Shown: positions 9,397 through 20,520, numbered from the stretch's first letter. The stretch: DNA of 64,000 bases from Saccharothrix saharensis (GCF_006716745.1 NZ_VFPP01000001.1:1116001-1180000); one strand, 5' to 3'. Translations and numbers: made by a program. Notes: generated by a model from the letters alone, not told the origin.

Positions 9397-11496
9397 ATGT
9401 CCGTCCCCGATGAACTACCACGACGCCTCGCGCGCCGGCGAAGCCGGTGGTCGCGAGTGGCCGCGGTGACGGCCGCGGTCGTGCTCGGCGGTGTGATGGT
9501 GGTGTTCGGCTCGGCGACCAGCTCGGCGGCCACCGTGGACACCAACGCCTGGTACGTGCTGGTCAACCGCAACAGCGGCAAGGCGCTCGACGTCTACAAC
9601 CTCGCCACGAACGACGGCGCGCGCATCACCCAGTGGACGCGCAACGACGGCAACCAGCAGCAGTGGCAGTTCGTCGACTCCGGCAACGGCTACTACCGGC
9701 TCAAGTCACGCCACAGCGGCAAGGTGCTCGACGTCTACAACTTCTCCACCGCCGACGGTGCGTCCATCGTCCAGTGGGCCGACGGCAACGGCACGAACCA
9801 GCAGTTCCGCCTCGCCGACTCCGACGGCGGCCACGTCCGCCTGATCAACCGCAACAGCAACAAGGCCGTCGAGGTGCAGAACGCGTCGACGGCGGACGGG
9901 GGCAACATCGTCCAGTACAGCGACTGGGGCGGCGCGAACCAGCAGTGGCAGCTGGTGAAGATGGGCTCGACGCCGACGACCACCACGACGCCGCAGCAGC
10001 CGGGCGGGCAGTACACCAACCCGGTGGTGTGGCAGGACTTCGCCGACGTCGAGGTCATCCGGGTCGGTGACGCCTACTACATGACCGCCTCCACCATGCA
10101 CTACTCCCCCGGCGCGCCGATCCTGCGCTCCTACGACCTGGTCAACTGGGAGTTCGCCGGCCACTCCGTGCCGTCGCTGGACTTCGGCACCAAGTACGAC
10201 CTGACCAACGGTCAACGCGCCTACGTCAACGGCATCTGGGCGTCGACGTTGCAGTACCGGCCGAGCAACCGCACCTACTACTGGGCCGGCTGCATCGACT
10301 TCAACGACACCTACATCTACACCGCGGCCGGCGTCGAAGGACCGTGGAACCGGCACGCCCAGCTCGACCAGTGCTACTACGACGCGGGCATGCTCATCGA
10401 CGACAACGACACCATGTACGTCGCCTACGGCAACGGCACCATCAGCGTCGCCCAACTCTCCGCCGACGGCCGCAGCCAGGTCCGCTCCCAGCAGGTGTTC
10501 CAGACCCCGTCCAACATCGGCACCCTCGAGGGCGCACGGTTCTACAAGCGCAACGGCAGCTACTACATCTGGCTGACCCGGCCCGCCAACGGCCAGTACG
10601 TGCTCAAGGCCAGCAACCCGTTCGGCCCCTACACGCTGCGGCAGGTGCTGCTCGACCTCCCCGGCCCGATCCCCGGCGGTGGTGTGCCCCACCAGGGCGG
10701 CCTGGTCCAGACCCAGAACGGCTCCTGGTACTACATGTCGTTCGTCGACGCCTACCCCGGCGGCCGCGTCCCCGCGCTCGCCCCGATCACCTGGACCGCC
10801 GACGGCTGGCCCACCCTCCAGACGGTCAACGGCCGGTGGGGCGTGAACTACCCGTCACCGCTGCCGACCAGGCCGGTGAAACCCCTCACCGGGACCGACA
10901 CCTTCGCCGGCACCACCCTGGGGCCGCAGTGGGAGTGGAACCACGACCCCGACACGTCCAAGTACTCGGTGAACAACGGGCTGACGTTGCAGACGGCCAC
11001 GGTCACCAACGACCTGTACGCCGCCCGCAACACGCTCACCCACCGCATCCAAGGACCGACTTCGACCGCCACCATCGAGCTGGACTACAGCACCATGCGT
11101 GACGGCGACCGCTCCGGCCTGGCCATGCTGCGCCAGTCCTCGGCCTGGATCGGCGTCAAACGCGACAACGGCCAGACCCGCGTCGTCATGACCAACGGCC
11201 TTGCCATGGACAGCAGCTGGCGCACCACCAGCACCGGCACCGAGGCCGCGAGCGCCGCGGTCAGCGGCGGCCGGATCTGGCTGCGGATCAACGCCGACAT
11301 CCAACCCGGCTCCAACCGCGTCGCCCGCTTCTCCTACAGCACCGACGGCACCACCTTCACCACGCTCGGCCCCAACTTCACCCTCAACAACGCCTGGCAG
11401 TTCTTCATGGGCTACCGCTTCGGCATCTTCAACCACGCCACCCAGGCGCTGGGCGGCTCGGTCAAGGTGAGCAAGTTCGACCTCACCACGCCCTGA
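9397..11496 (+). CDS. Secreted GH43 xylosidase/arabinofuranosidase, N-terminal CBM13
   Basis: A 699-residue extracellular enzyme. Signal peptide about 1-44; ricin trefoil about 46-189; Thr/Pro linker about 190-207; GH43 propeller about 208-500; C-terminal concanavalin-like domain of the GH43_C2/DUF1349 type about 505-699 (DTFAGTTLGPQWEWNHDPD to GSVKVSKFDLTTP). Catalytic triad candidates are Asp in DFADVEVIRVGDAYYM, Asp in YDAGMLIDDNDT and Glu in GTLEGARFYKRNG. This arrangement fits exo-acting beta-xylosidase or arabinofuranosidase subfamilies; the exact activity is not certain. The ATG at 9397 follows AAGGAGTTGTC. It follows a strong terminator, so it probably has its own promoter in a very short gap. 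Confidence 0.9.
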   Translation: MSVPDELPRRLARRRSRWSRVAAVTAAVVLGGVMVVFGSATSSAATVDTNAWYVLVNRNSGKALDVYNLATNDGARITQWTRNDGNQQQWQFVDSGNGYYRLKSRHSGKVLDVYNFSTADGASIVQWADGNGTNQQFRLADSDGGHVRLINRNSNKAVEVQNASTADGGNIVQYSDWGGANQQWQLVKMGSTPTTTTTPQQPGGQYTNPVVWQDFADVEVIRVGDAYYMTASTMHYSPGAPILRSYDLVNWEFAGHSVPSLDFGTKYDLTNGQRAYVNGIWASTLQYRPSNRTYYWAGCIDFNDTYIYTAAGVEGPWNRHAQLDQCYYDAGMLIDDNDTMYVAYGNGTISVAQLSADGRSQVRSQQVFQTPSNIGTLEGARFYKRNGSYYIWLTRPANGQYVLKASNPFGPYTLRQVLLDLPGPIPGGGVPHQGGLVQTQNGSWYYMSFVDAYPGGRVPALAPITWTADGWPTLQTVNGRWGVNYPSPLPTRPVKPLTGTDTFAGTTLGPQWEWNHDPDTSKYSVNNGLTLQTATVTNDLYAARNTLTHRIQGPTSTATIELDYSTMRDGDRSGLAMLRQSSAWIGVKRDNGQTRVVMTNGLAMDSSWRTTSTGTEAASAAVSGGRIWLRINADIQPGSNRVARFSYSTDGTTFTTLGPNFTLNNAWQFFMGYRFGIFNHATQALGGSVKVSKFDLTTP
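9532..9963 (+). repeat. Ricin/CBM13 module copy 3 of 3
   Basis: This is the N-terminal module of the large GH43 enzyme. It is nearly identical in DNA to copies 1 and 2, with scattered silent changes. Confidence 0.9.
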
Positions 11497-11516
11497 CCCG
11501 GAAGGGCGGTGCCACG

Positions 11517-11545
11517 ACCCCCTGCGGCAACCAGCCGCAGGGGGT
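11517..11545 (+). terminator. Hairpin terminator after GH43 gene
   Basis: A perfect 12-bp stem, ACCCCCTGCGGC and GCCGCAGGGGGT, around AACCA, 20 bp after the stop codon. Confidence 0.87.
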
Positions 11546-13269
<1,724 letters not shown>

Positions 13270-13282
13270 CGCGAGGCGCGGT

Positions 13283-13311
13283 GGGAGGGCCCGACCGCCC
13301 CGGGCCCTCCC
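13283..13311 (+). terminator. Hairpin terminator after GH10-CBM2 gene
   Basis: A perfect 11-bp stem, GGGAGGGCCCG with CGGGCCCTCCC, and a 7-nt loop, 13 bp after the stop; outer GC pairs extend it further. Confidence 0.85.
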
Positions 13312-13354
13312 GCCGCGTTCCGACGACGACAGCCCAACAGTGGAGGGGAAACCC

Positions 13355-14635
13355 ATGCGCAGGAGTGAATTCCGTGCGTCGCGACCGGCCGCGCTGGTGA
13401 CGGCGGCGGCGCTCGTCGCGACCGGCGGCGCGCTGATCGGGTCGCAGCCCGCGACCGCCGCGGCCGGGTGCCGGGTGGACTACGCGATCGCGTCGCAGTG
13501 GCCGGGCGGGTTCGGGGCCACGGCGGTCGTGACGAACCTCGGCGACCCGGTGAGCGGGTGGCGGCTCTCGTGGGCGTTCTCGGGCGACGAGCGGATCACG
13601 CAGTCGTGGAACGGGTCGCACACCCAGTCGGGCGCGCAGGTCACCGCGGTCAACGCGGCGTGGAACGGTTCCATCGCCACCGGGGCATCGGTCTCGTTCG
13701 GCTTCAACGCCACGTCCAGCGCCCGCCCAACTACCCCGCAGGCGTTCAGCCTGAACGGCACCACGTGCACCGGCTCGACCACTACGACGACGACCACCAC
13801 CACGTCTACCACCACCACGACAACCACAACGACCACGACGACGACCCCCCAGCCGAGTCGTCCGATGATCGAGAACAACTTCGCCGTCACCCGTGAGGGC
13901 GCGTACGGCGACAACCGCTTCACCGTGTTCCGCCCGTCCGACCCGCAGGCGGTCGGGCGCGCGCTCCCGGTGCTGGCGTTCGGGAACGGCGCGTGCGCCC
14001 ACACCAACAACAGCGAGGTCACGCGGGCGCTGACGTTCGTGGCGTCGAAGGGTTTCGTCGTGGTGAACACCGGTTCGGTCGACGGCTCGCCCAACGGCGT
14101 CCCCAGCGGGTCGCCCATCCCCTCCCTCCTGACCGACGCGATCAGCTGGGCCGAGCGGGAACAGGGCCGGGCGGGCGCGCCGCTGCGTCAGCGCCTCGAC
14201 CTGACCAAGGTGGCCACCGCGGGCCACTCGTGCGGCGGCCTGGAGGCACTCGTCGCCGCGCAGGACCGCCGGGTCTCCGGCGTGGTCTCGTTGAACAGCG
14301 GGTTCTTCGCCGACGGCGCGTTCGGCTACCCGCGCTCCGAACTGGGCAAGCTGCACACGCCCGCGATGTTCATGGACGGTGGCTCCTCCGACATCGCCTA
14401 CGCCAACAACCAGGCCAACTACGACCTGGCCACCGTGCCCGCGGTGCTGGCCAGGCAGCCGCAGGCGGGCCACAGCGGCTTCATCGGCGGCAACCAGATG
14501 ACCGACGGCATGACGACGGTCGTGCAGTTCCTCGACATGGTCCTCAACGCCAACCCGACGGCACGCGCCTACATCCTCAGCCCGTCCGGGCTCGCCGCCA
14601 AGGCACCCTGGTTCGTGGCAACGAAGAACTTCTGA
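13355..14635 (+). CDS. Secreted CBM2 alpha/beta-hydrolase (esterase-like)
   Basis: A 426-residue secreted enzyme. Signal peptide about 1-37, CBM2 about 38-135 (CRVDYAIASQWPGGF to NGTTC), a long polythreonine linker about 137-160, then an alpha/beta-hydrolase domain. The nucleophile elbow is GHSCGG, with PVLAFGNGACAHTNNS as the oxyanion region and a late His in AGHSGFIGG. It resembles secreted plant cell wall esterases and poly-ester hydrolase-like proteins attached to cellulose-binding modules; acetylxylan or feruloyl ester cleavage would fit the neighbours but is not proven. The ATG at 13355 is chosen because GGAGGGG lies just upstream; a GTG at 13340 is in frame. Last gene of the hemicellulase block. 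Confidence 0.85.
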   Translation: MRRSEFRASRPAALVTAAALVATGGALIGSQPATAAAGCRVDYAIASQWPGGFGATAVVTNLGDPVSGWRLSWAFSGDERITQSWNGSHTQSGAQVTAVNAAWNGSIATGASVSFGFNATSSARPTTPQAFSLNGTTCTGSTTTTTTTTTSTTTTTTTTTTTTTPQPSRPMIENNFAVTREGAYGDNRFTVFRPSDPQAVGRALPVLAFGNGACAHTNNSEVTRALTFVASKGFVVVNTGSVDGSPNGVPSGSPIPSLLTDAISWAEREQGRAGAPLRQRLDLTKVATAGHSCGGLEALVAAQDRRVSGVVSLNSGFFADGAFGYPRSELGKLHTPAMFMDGGSSDIAYANNQANYDLATVPAVLARQPQAGHSGFIGGNQMTDGMTTVVQFLDMVLNANPTARAYILSPSGLAAKAPWFVATKNF

Positions 14636-14655
14636 ACCAGCGCTCAGCGGGTTCA

Positions 14656-14680
14656 CACCTCGTTCCACCGTCACGAGGTG
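14656..14680 (+). terminator. Hairpin after esterase gene
   Basis: Stem CACCTCGT / ACGAGGTG (8 bp) with a 9-nt loop, 20 bp after the stop. It separates the hemicellulase block from the convergent GNAT gene. Confidence 0.65.
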
Positions 14681-14750
14681 CGTCGCTCGGCTGTGGGGCC
14701 GACTCCGGTTCGACCGTCGACCCCACACCGTCGGCGCGACGCCGCGGTGG

Positions 14751-15416
14751 CTACGGGACGACGAGCTTCATGCGGTCGAGCACCTCCTGGAGGTGCCCCT
14801 CCGACGCGGCGTGCGCGTAGTAGCCGTGGTACAGGTCGATGAGCACGCGCACCACCCCGTCCCGGTCCAGCACGGGGTTGTCGCGGAGTCCCCGCCACAG
14901 CACCACCATCGGCACGAGCCCACCCGGGTTCGCGAGGTCGGGCATGGAGTACTCGGGGAGCGACGCGACCCGCCGCGCGCCCCACCGCTCGTAGAAGGCC
15001 ACCCGCCGGGCCGGCATCGGATCACACCCCGGCGTCCGGATCGGGTCCTCCACCTCCAGCACGATGCCCCGCACCGGGGACTCGGCCCGCAGGTCGTCCA
15101 CGATCGCGGCGAGCAGGGCGGCGCCCGTCCCCGAACCGCGCTCGGAGGGCAGCACGGCCAGGTACTCCAGGTAGGCCGCCCCCGAGCCGGTCAGCGCCAG
15201 CGCGGTGGCGAAGCCGGTCAGCCGCCCGTCGGGCGAGTCGGCCGTCCACAACCACGTGCTGTCGCGGCGCGAAACGCTGTCGTGCTCGCCGCGTTCGGCG
15301 GCCGGGAACGACTCCTCCCAGATCGCCTCGATCTGCCGCAGATCGGCAGGCGACAGGGTCCGCCACTCACGTCGGCGCACGGTCGGCCGATCGGACCCGG
15401 TACCTCGCTCGCTCAT
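14751..15416 (-). CDS. GNAT-family N-acetyltransferase
   Basis: A 221-residue protein with a GNAT core: LEYLAVLPSERGSGTGAALL is the acetyl-CoA loop (R/Q-x-x-G-x-G/A region) and RRVAFYERWGAR the late strand-helix. The ATG at 15416 (MSERGTG) is chosen because the upstream extension has low-quality, Arg-rich composition. A C-terminal tail (RVLIDLYHGYYAH) is beyond the usual domain. The substrate is unknown. It stands alone, convergent with the esterase gene. Confidence 0.8.
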   Translation of the reverse strand: MSERGTGSDRPTVRRREWRTLSPADLRQIEAIWEESFPAAERGEHDSVSRRDSTWLWTADSPDGRLTGFATALALTGSGAAYLEYLAVLPSERGSGTGAALLAAIVDDLRAESPVRGIVLEVEDPIRTPGCDPMPARRVAFYERWGARRVASLPEYSMPDLANPGGLVPMVVLWRGLRDNPVLDRDGVVRVLIDLYHGYYAHAASEGHLQEVLDRMKLVVP

Positions 15417-15653
15417 CGTGTGGGTGAACTCCTCGTCGGGACGGGGCGCGCCGCGAACGCCCGGTCGTTCGCGGTCAGGGGATCGCACCACTCGGCGCGT
15501 GGTCCGATCGTCGCCCGACACCGCCGGAATGCGCACCGCGGTCGAACGGCCGTACTCGATCGAGCGCACTTCTTCACCACACGGGGTGGCGGCCTGGTCA
15601 CGATCCAGGCGCCGCCCGAGGGCATGTCCACCGATCTCGACGCCTGCTCCGCG

Positions 15654-16904
15654 TCAGCTCTCCGACGGGGACCGGCGCAGCGGGAAACCGAGGTCGAGGC
15701 CTGCGTCGGTGAGTTCGTCGCGGACGCGGGGGTGGGCGACGTGGTCGATGATCTGCTGGGCCTGCTCGCCCGCGTCGTGACCCCAGATGGTGGCGGTGCC
15801 CTGTTCGCTGACCAGGTAGCTGTGCTGGAACGAGGTCACCGGACCGGTCAGGCGGGGCACCACGGTGGACACGTCGGCCTTGGGGTGCCAGGACGGCAGC
15901 GCGACGATCGCCCGCCCGCCCGGCGAGTGCAGGGCCCCGACCACGAAGTCGGTCTGGCCGCCGAACCCGGAGTAGATGACCCCGTGCACCCGGCTGGCGT
16001 TGGCCTGCGCGTACAGGTCGACCTGCAACGCGCTGTTGATCGAGACCAGGCGCGGCCGGCGGGCGATCAGCCCCGGGTCGTTGGTCTTCTCCGTGCGCAG
16101 CAGCCGGACCCGCGGGTTGCGGTCGACCCAGCGGTACAGCTCCTGGCTGCCGAAGACGAACGACGCGGTCACCGGGGCGTCGGGGTCGAGCGCGCCCGCC
16201 CGTTCCAGGGCCGGGACGCCGTCGCTGAACATCTCCGACCACACCGTGAGGCCCTTGCGCCCGGTCAGCGCGGCGAGCACCGCGTCGGGGACCGCACCGA
16301 TGCCCATCTGCAGGGTCGCGGCCTCGGGCACGAGCGCCGCCACCCGTTCGGCGATGGCGCGGGACACCTCGCCGATCTCGCGGGGCGTCGGTGAGGTCAG
16401 CGGCTCGTCGACCTCGATGGCGTAGTCCACCTCGTCGCACGGCAGCACCCCGTCGCCGTAGGTGTGGGGCATCCGCAGGTTGAGCTGGGCGATCACCAGG
16501 CCGCCGCGGGCCCGGACCGCCTCGATCGCCGCGGGCAGGATGTTCACCTCCGTGCCCAGCGACACGCAGCCGTCCACCGGGGTGGAGGTGTGCACCAGCA
16601 CGATGTCCGGCGGCAGCGACTGCCGGAGCAGGTTCGGCACCAGCGACAGCCGGGACGGGAAGTACCGCAGCGCGCGCTTGCCGCGCATGCCCGGTCCGAC
16701 GAACGGCGTCTCCAGCACCACGCCGTCGCGATCGGGCAGGCCCGGCTGCGCGTTCAGCGCGAACAGGCGGTACTCGGGCAGCACCTCGTCCAGCACGGTC
16801 AGCGCGTGACGGGGTGTGGCGTGGTTCCCGCTGACCACCACCCGCGGGCAGGTGGTGGCGGCGGGCAGCACGGTGGCCAGTCGGGACTCGGACAGCAGGC
16901 GCAT
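15654..16904 (-). CDS. Acetyl-CoA hydrolase / CoA-transferase family enzyme
   Basis: A 416-residue cytosolic enzyme of the acetyl-CoA hydrolase/4-hydroxybutyrate CoA-transferase family. Two halves are seen: an N-terminal domain with DIVLVHTSTPVDGCVSLG and a C-terminal catalytic domain with LQMGIGAVPDAVLAAL, TVWSEMFSDGV (candidate catalytic Glu region) and the conserved glycine-rich GVIYSGFGGQTDFVVGALHSPGG. The family transfers CoA between acyl donors and carboxylates such as acetate, succinate or 4-hydroxybutyrate. The substrate is not readable. The gene is monocistronic as far as can be seen. Confidence 0.87.
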   Translation of the reverse strand: MRLLSESRLATVLPAATTCPRVVVSGNHATPRHALTVLDEVLPEYRLFALNAQPGLPDRDGVVLETPFVGPGMRGKRALRYFPSRLSLVPNLLRQSLPPDIVLVHTSTPVDGCVSLGTEVNILPAAIEAVRARGGLVIAQLNLRMPHTYGDGVLPCDEVDYAIEVDEPLTSPTPREIGEVSRAIAERVAALVPEAATLQMGIGAVPDAVLAALTGRKGLTVWSEMFSDGVPALERAGALDPDAPVTASFVFGSQELYRWVDRNPRVRLLRTEKTNDPGLIARRPRLVSINSALQVDLYAQANASRVHGVIYSGFGGQTDFVVGALHSPGGRAIVALPSWHPKADVSTVVPRLTGPVTSFQHSYLVSEQGTATIWGHDAGEQAQQIIDHVAHPRVRDELTDAGLDLGFPLRRSPSES

Positions 16905-16960
16905 GGACCGGGGTTACCCATTTGTCGGCGGTGTGGTCCGGCAGAGCGGCAGGCACCGCC

Positions 16961-17359
16961 CTAGGAGTGGCCTACCCGGAGCGACGTCGCGGCGGCCAGG
17001 GCGGTCGCGATGGCTTCGGTGACGGTGGGGTGCACGTCCAGCAGGTCCAGGACGCCGGTTTCGGTCAGCGGGGCCAGCACGGCGCGCTGGTCGGTGGCCA
17101 CGGCGAACCCGGCGGCGCACCGCTGCGCGCGGTGACGGGCTTCGATCAGCAGGGACAGGCCGATGGAGCCGAAGACCACCACGCCGCTCAGGTCGAGCAC
17201 CAACGCCTCCGGTCGGGCGTCCACCGCGTCGACCACCCACGACCGCAGCTCGTCGCAGGTGTCCATGTCGACCTCGCCGTGCACGGAGACGACCGCGACG
17301 CGGTCGCGCCAGGTCGTCTCGACCTCGATCGGCGCGCTCGGCTCCGCTCGACTGTCCAT
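16961..17359 (-). CDS. STAS-domain anti-anti-sigma factor
   Basis: A small cytosolic protein of 132 residues with a single STAS domain (VAVVSVHGEVDMDTCDELRSWV, LVLDLSGVVVFGSIGLSLLIEA). The Ser in FGSIGLS occupies the place of the phosphorylated Ser in SpoIIAA-like antagonists. Such proteins release a sigma factor by binding its anti-sigma kinase; no kinase or sigma gene is next to it. The start at 17359 gives MDSRAEPS. Confidence 0.85.
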   Translation of the reverse strand: MDSRAEPSAPIEVETTWRDRVAVVSVHGEVDMDTCDELRSWVVDAVDARPEALVLDLSGVVVFGSIGLSLLIEARHRAQRCAAGFAVATDQRAVLAPLTETGVLDLLDVHPTVTEAIATALAAATSLRVGHS

Positions 17360-17508
17360 CACACCGCGCCTCCCGCCAGGACCCGGCGATCCCGCACAGG
17401 GCAGCGTAACTCCCTGACCGGCCACGACGGTGTGCGGCGGAGCACGAGCGCCCGGTTGGCGCAGTGCGCTGGGGCATCGGGGTCACGGGCCGGACCGCGG
17501 TGCGGGGT

Positions 17509-18129
17509 TCACGCCGTCGTGCCCCGGTGGCGTCGGTAGTGGCGGGCGGAGCGCGCGCGGTTGCCGCAACCCGCCGAGCACCACTCGCGGCGGGGGTGGT
17601 CCTTGAGGAAGTACAGGACGCAGCCGGGTCCGAAGCACGCGCGAAGCTGGTCGCGGGCGTCCTGGCTGAACAGCGTGACGGCGTCCTCGGCGATGGCCGA
17701 GACGGCGGCCGAGGCGGCTTGGCCGCTGGTGCGGGTGTGCCGGGAAGGCGCACCGCCGGGTGTCCACGTCAGCACCGACCAGCGGGGCGTGTCGCCGGCG
17801 GCCTCGTTGAGCACGGCCACGGCCGCGTCGAGTTCGCGCACGTCGGACGCGGCTGCCGGGCGGGGATCCCCGGTGGCCTCGGCGGCCAGCCTGCGCAGCG
17901 CGTCGCGCAGGCCGGTCAGCCGGTGCGCGAGCCGGTCCAGGTCGGGCGTGGTGAGCCGGTCGAGGTCGCCCGGGGAGAGCAGGTCCGTCCTGGCGCAGAC
18001 GCGGCGCAGCCACGCCCGGACGCCGTCGCGGTCGCGCAGCGCGTCGTGCACGCCGTCCCGGTCGGCCCAGACGGTGTTCATCAACTCGACCGGCAGCGGC
18101 TCGCCCAGCAGCGGCGCGTCCGTGTCCAT
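17509..18129 (-). CDS. CGNR zinc-finger regulator (ABATE domain)
   Basis: A 206-residue protein with an N-terminal stress-induced ABATE-type domain (LPVELMNTVWADRDGVHDAL) and a C-terminal CGNR zinc finger: CVLYFLKDHPRREWCSAGCGNRARSARHYRR, with Cys ligands and the CGNR signature. Proteins of this family are putative transcriptional regulators. It is divergent from a PNPOx-like gene, and the shared gap carries three copies of a TTCTAACGGTT-type motif, its probable binding site. Confidence 0.88.
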   Translation of the reverse strand: MDTDAPLLGEPLPVELMNTVWADRDGVHDALRDRDGVRAWLRRVCARTDLLSPGDLDRLTTPDLDRLAHRLTGLRDALRRLAAEATGDPRPAAASDVRELDAAVAVLNEAAGDTPRWSVLTWTPGGAPSRHTRTSGQAASAAVSAIAEDAVTLFSQDARDQLRACFGPGCVLYFLKDHPRREWCSAGCGNRARSARHYRRHRGTTA

Positions 18130-18148
18130 GCCGTCGAGGCTAGCGCAC

Positions 18149-18243
18149 TTCTAACGGTTAGGGCCGTCTCCATCCGTTGACAATGGTCCGGAGCGCGTGC
18201 CAGAGTCGTTCTAACGGTTGTTGACGGTCTCAACCGTAAGAAC
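18149..18243. promoter_or_regulatory. Triple TTCTAACGGTT operator in divergent promoter
   Basis: TTCTAACGGTT occurs at 18149-18159 and 18209-18219 in direct orientation, and a near copy (CAACCGTAAGAA) in inverted orientation at 18231-18242. TTGACA (18178-18183) provides a possible -35. This is the likely operator of the CGNR regulator and controls both divergent genes. Confidence 0.7.
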
Positions 18244-18261
18244 CGAGGGGGTGTTGACGGC

Positions 18262-19170
18262 ATGTCCGGTTTCCACGAAGGAGAGCTGGCCGTGCAGCGA
18301 CGGGCGGGTGTCTCCGACGACGCCGCACGGCTGTCGGCCATGGTCGCCCCGGCCCAGTTGAGCGCGGGGGTGGCGCGGTTCCTCGCCGAGCGCACCTTCG
18401 CCGCGATCACCGCACGCGACGACGACGGCGTCCTGTGGCTCTCCCCGCTCACCGGCCCGCCGGGGTTCCTGCACGTCGACCCGCCCACCGCGCTCACCGC
18501 GCGGACGTCACCGGCCGCGGGCGATCCGCTCCGCGGCCTGCCGGCCGACCAGCCGGTGGGGCTGATCGCGGTCGAGTTCGCCCTCCGCAGGCGCCTGCGC
18601 CTCAACGGCACCCTGGTCGACGCCGGGGTCGACGGGCTGCGCGTCGACGTGGAGCAGGCGTTCGGCAACTGCCCCCAGTACATCCAGGGACGACTCCTCC
18701 ACGCCACCTCCGCGAACCCGGGCGCCGCACCGGTCCGGCGCGGGGAACAGCCCACACCCGACGACGTCGACCTGATCCGCCGCGCCGACACGGTCCTCGT
18801 CGGCACCACCCACCCGACCCGCGGCAACGACGCGTCGCACCGAGGTGGCGCACCGGGGTTCGTGCGCGTCGAGGGAGGAGGGCTGTGGTGGCCCGACTAC
18901 TCGGGCAACAACATGTTCACCACCCTGGGCAACATCCACGCCGATCCCGAAACCGCCCTGCTGTTCCTCGACTTCACCACCGGCCGCACCCTGCACCTGT
19001 CGGGCCGGGCCGAGGTCGAGTGGACCGGTCCGGGAGCCCTCGGCGACGACGACCGCACGGGACGTCGCGTCCACTTCACCCCGCGGCACGTGGTCGCCGG
19101 CCGACTGCTGCCGCTGCGCGCCGACGCCGTGTCCCCGTCCCCGTACAACCCGCCGCTCACCACCCAGTGA
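18262..19170 (+). CDS. PNPOx-like flavin/heme-binding family protein
   Basis: A 302-residue protein of the pyridoxamine 5'-phosphate oxidase-like split-barrel superfamily. Two barrels are suggested: [23 protein letters not shown] and later [47 protein letters not shown]. The [11 protein letters not shown] motif marks the subgroup often linked with flavodoxin reductase-like proteins. It probably acts as a flavin-dependent oxidoreductase of unknown substrate. It is controlled from the triple-repeat promoter shared with the CGNR regulator and is followed 14 bp later by the NTF2-like gene. Confidence 0.85.
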   Translation: MSGFHEGELAVQRRAGVSDDAARLSAMVAPAQLSAGVARFLAERTFAAITARDDDGVLWLSPLTGPPGFLHVDPPTALTARTSPAAGDPLRGLPADQPVGLIAVEFALRRRLRLNGTLVDAGVDGLRVDVEQAFGNCPQYIQGRLLHATSANPGAAPVRRGEQPTPDDVDLIRRADTVLVGTTHPTRGNDASHRGGAPGFVRVEGGGLWWPDYSGNNMFTTLGNIHADPETALLFLDFTTGRTLHLSGRAEVEWTGPGALGDDDRTGRRVHFTPRHVVAGRLLPLRADAVSPSPYNPPLTTQ

Positions 19171-19184
19171 AGGACCGCCCGACC

Positions 19185-19652
19185 GTGACCGACGCCCGCC
19201 CGCCGTTCCCGCCGTTCGACCTCGACGACGCCCTCGCCAAGGTCCAAGCCGCCGAAGACGCCTGGAACACCCGCGACCCGCACCGCGTCGCCCTCGCCTA
19301 CACCGAGGACTCGGCGTGGCGCAACCGGGACGTCTTCCTCACCGGTCGGCGGGAGATCGTCCGGTTCCTCACCGCCAAGTGGGAGCGCGAACTCGACTAC
19401 GCGCTGCGCAAGAGCCTGTGGGGGTTCCGCGAGAACCGCATCGCCGTCCGCTTCCAGTACGAGTGGCACGACGCGGCGGGCCAGTGGTTCCGCTCCTACG
19501 GCAACGAGCTGTGGGAGTTCGCCGGCAACGGCCTGATGCGCCGCCGCGAGGCGAGCATCAACGACGTGCGCATCGAGGAAGCCGACCGCCGCTGCTTCGG
19601 CCCCCGCTCCCCCGGAGAACGCGGCCCCGATCACGACATCCCGCTCGCCTGA
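19185..19652 (+). CDS. NTF2-like protein (DUF1348 family)
   Basis: A 155-residue protein whose whole length matches the nuclear transport factor 2-like fold of the DUF1348 family: [66 protein letters not shown]. The GTG at 19185 lies 14 bp after the PNPOx gene, so the two are an operon. Function is unknown; the fold binds small hydrophobic ligands. Confidence 0.88.
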   Translation: MTDARPPFPPFDLDDALAKVQAAEDAWNTRDPHRVALAYTEDSAWRNRDVFLTGRREIVRFLTAKWERELDYALRKSLWGFRENRIAVRFQYEWHDAAGQWFRSYGNELWEFAGNGLMRRREASINDVRIEEADRRCFGPRSPGERGPDHDIPLA

Positions 19653-20206
19653 ACCCCTTCACCAGCACGTCGCGGGCATCGCCCTCGGCCGGCACGGGCC
19701 GCGCGTCACCACCGACCTCGGCCACCAGCTCGTCCAGCACGCGCCGGTGGTCCTCGCGCAGCCGCTCCGGGTCGATGCCGGCCGCGACCGCGGCCGACAC
19801 CGGCCACCCCCTCCCCGCGGTTGATCCCCACCGGGGGCGGACCACTGCGAGCGGGCACTCGGCGTGGTGGACGAGGGCCTGGCTGGTGGAGCCGAGCGGC
19901 ATGCCGGTGAAGCCGCCCATGCCGTGGCTGCCCACGACCAGGCGGTCGTGCGCGACCACGCGGTTCACGTGCACGTCGAGGTACTTCTCCCGCGAGGCGC
20001 TCGGCCGGCAACCGCAGCTGCTCGTCCTCGACCCGCGCCCAGTCGACCGTGAAGCGGAGGTGGAAGGCGCTGTCGACCAGGAAGTCCGTCCAGGCGATGA
20101 CCGCGGTCAGCGGTGCGCCGAGCACGGACGCCTCGGCGAACGCGAACCCGATCGCCTCCTCGCTCGCGGGCGAACCGTCCACACCGACCACGACGGGAGC
20201 ACCCAT
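19653..20206 (-). pseudogene. Decayed universal stress protein gene
   Basis: Universal stress protein parts are clear but out of frame. The N-terminal third begins MGAPVVVGVDGSPASEEAIG and runs to AERLAGE (ends near 19993). The ATP-binding C-terminal motif, VVGSHGMGGFTGMPLGSTSQALVHH, follows in another frame at about 19850-19980, joined by a one-base shift near 19993 and with about 15 residues missing before RLVVGS. Beyond it a fragment resembling the middle of a second Usp domain (DPERLREDHRRVLDELVAEV) continues to the end of the NTF2-like gene. An intact tandem-Usp protein would be about 290 residues. Frameshift plus deletion argue for a real pseudogene rather than a sequencing slip. It faces the Acg-like nitroreductase gene. 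Confidence 0.8.
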
Positions 20207-20209
20207 CAC

Positions 20210-20520
20210 AGGTTCCCCTCCGGATCCGCTCTGTCGGTTCCGACGCTAGGCAGCCCACGCCGCGCCGGCGGCGGTCGTCGTCGCACCGGGACCTAGGGCC
20301 AGGACCGGGCACCACCCACGACCTGTGCCGCACGCCGCCGGCGTGCGGGGAACCTCCAGCGCGTAGTAGGAGGGTCTTCGGACCCTGTGCGGGGAGACTG
20401 GCCTCCACCAGTCGCGCGGGCACGCCGAACCCCGGAGGACCCGGTCCGGAAGGGACCTTCGACCGTGTGGCCCGGGCCGCCGCGAGCGCACAGTGGAGGT
20501 ACCGGAAAGGCAGGGACGAC
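20210..20520. promoter_or_regulatory. Divergent usp/nitroreductase promoter with DosR-like boxes
   Basis: No gene is present. Three GGGAC-type elements occur: CCGGGACCTAGGGCCAGG (20286-20303), the dyad AGGGTCTTCGGACCCT (20371-20386) and AAGGGACCTTCGACCG (20450-20465). The first is about 80 bp upstream of the usp start and the last about 56 bp upstream of the nitroreductase ATG. They resemble the DosR/DevR box core (GGGACTWWAGTCCC). Confidence 0.6.

Noticed and set aside
13780..13855. ACGACC-type short repeats, considered as a tandem repeat array or CRISPR-like feature
   Set aside because: They encode the polythreonine linker between CBM2 and the hydrolase domain.
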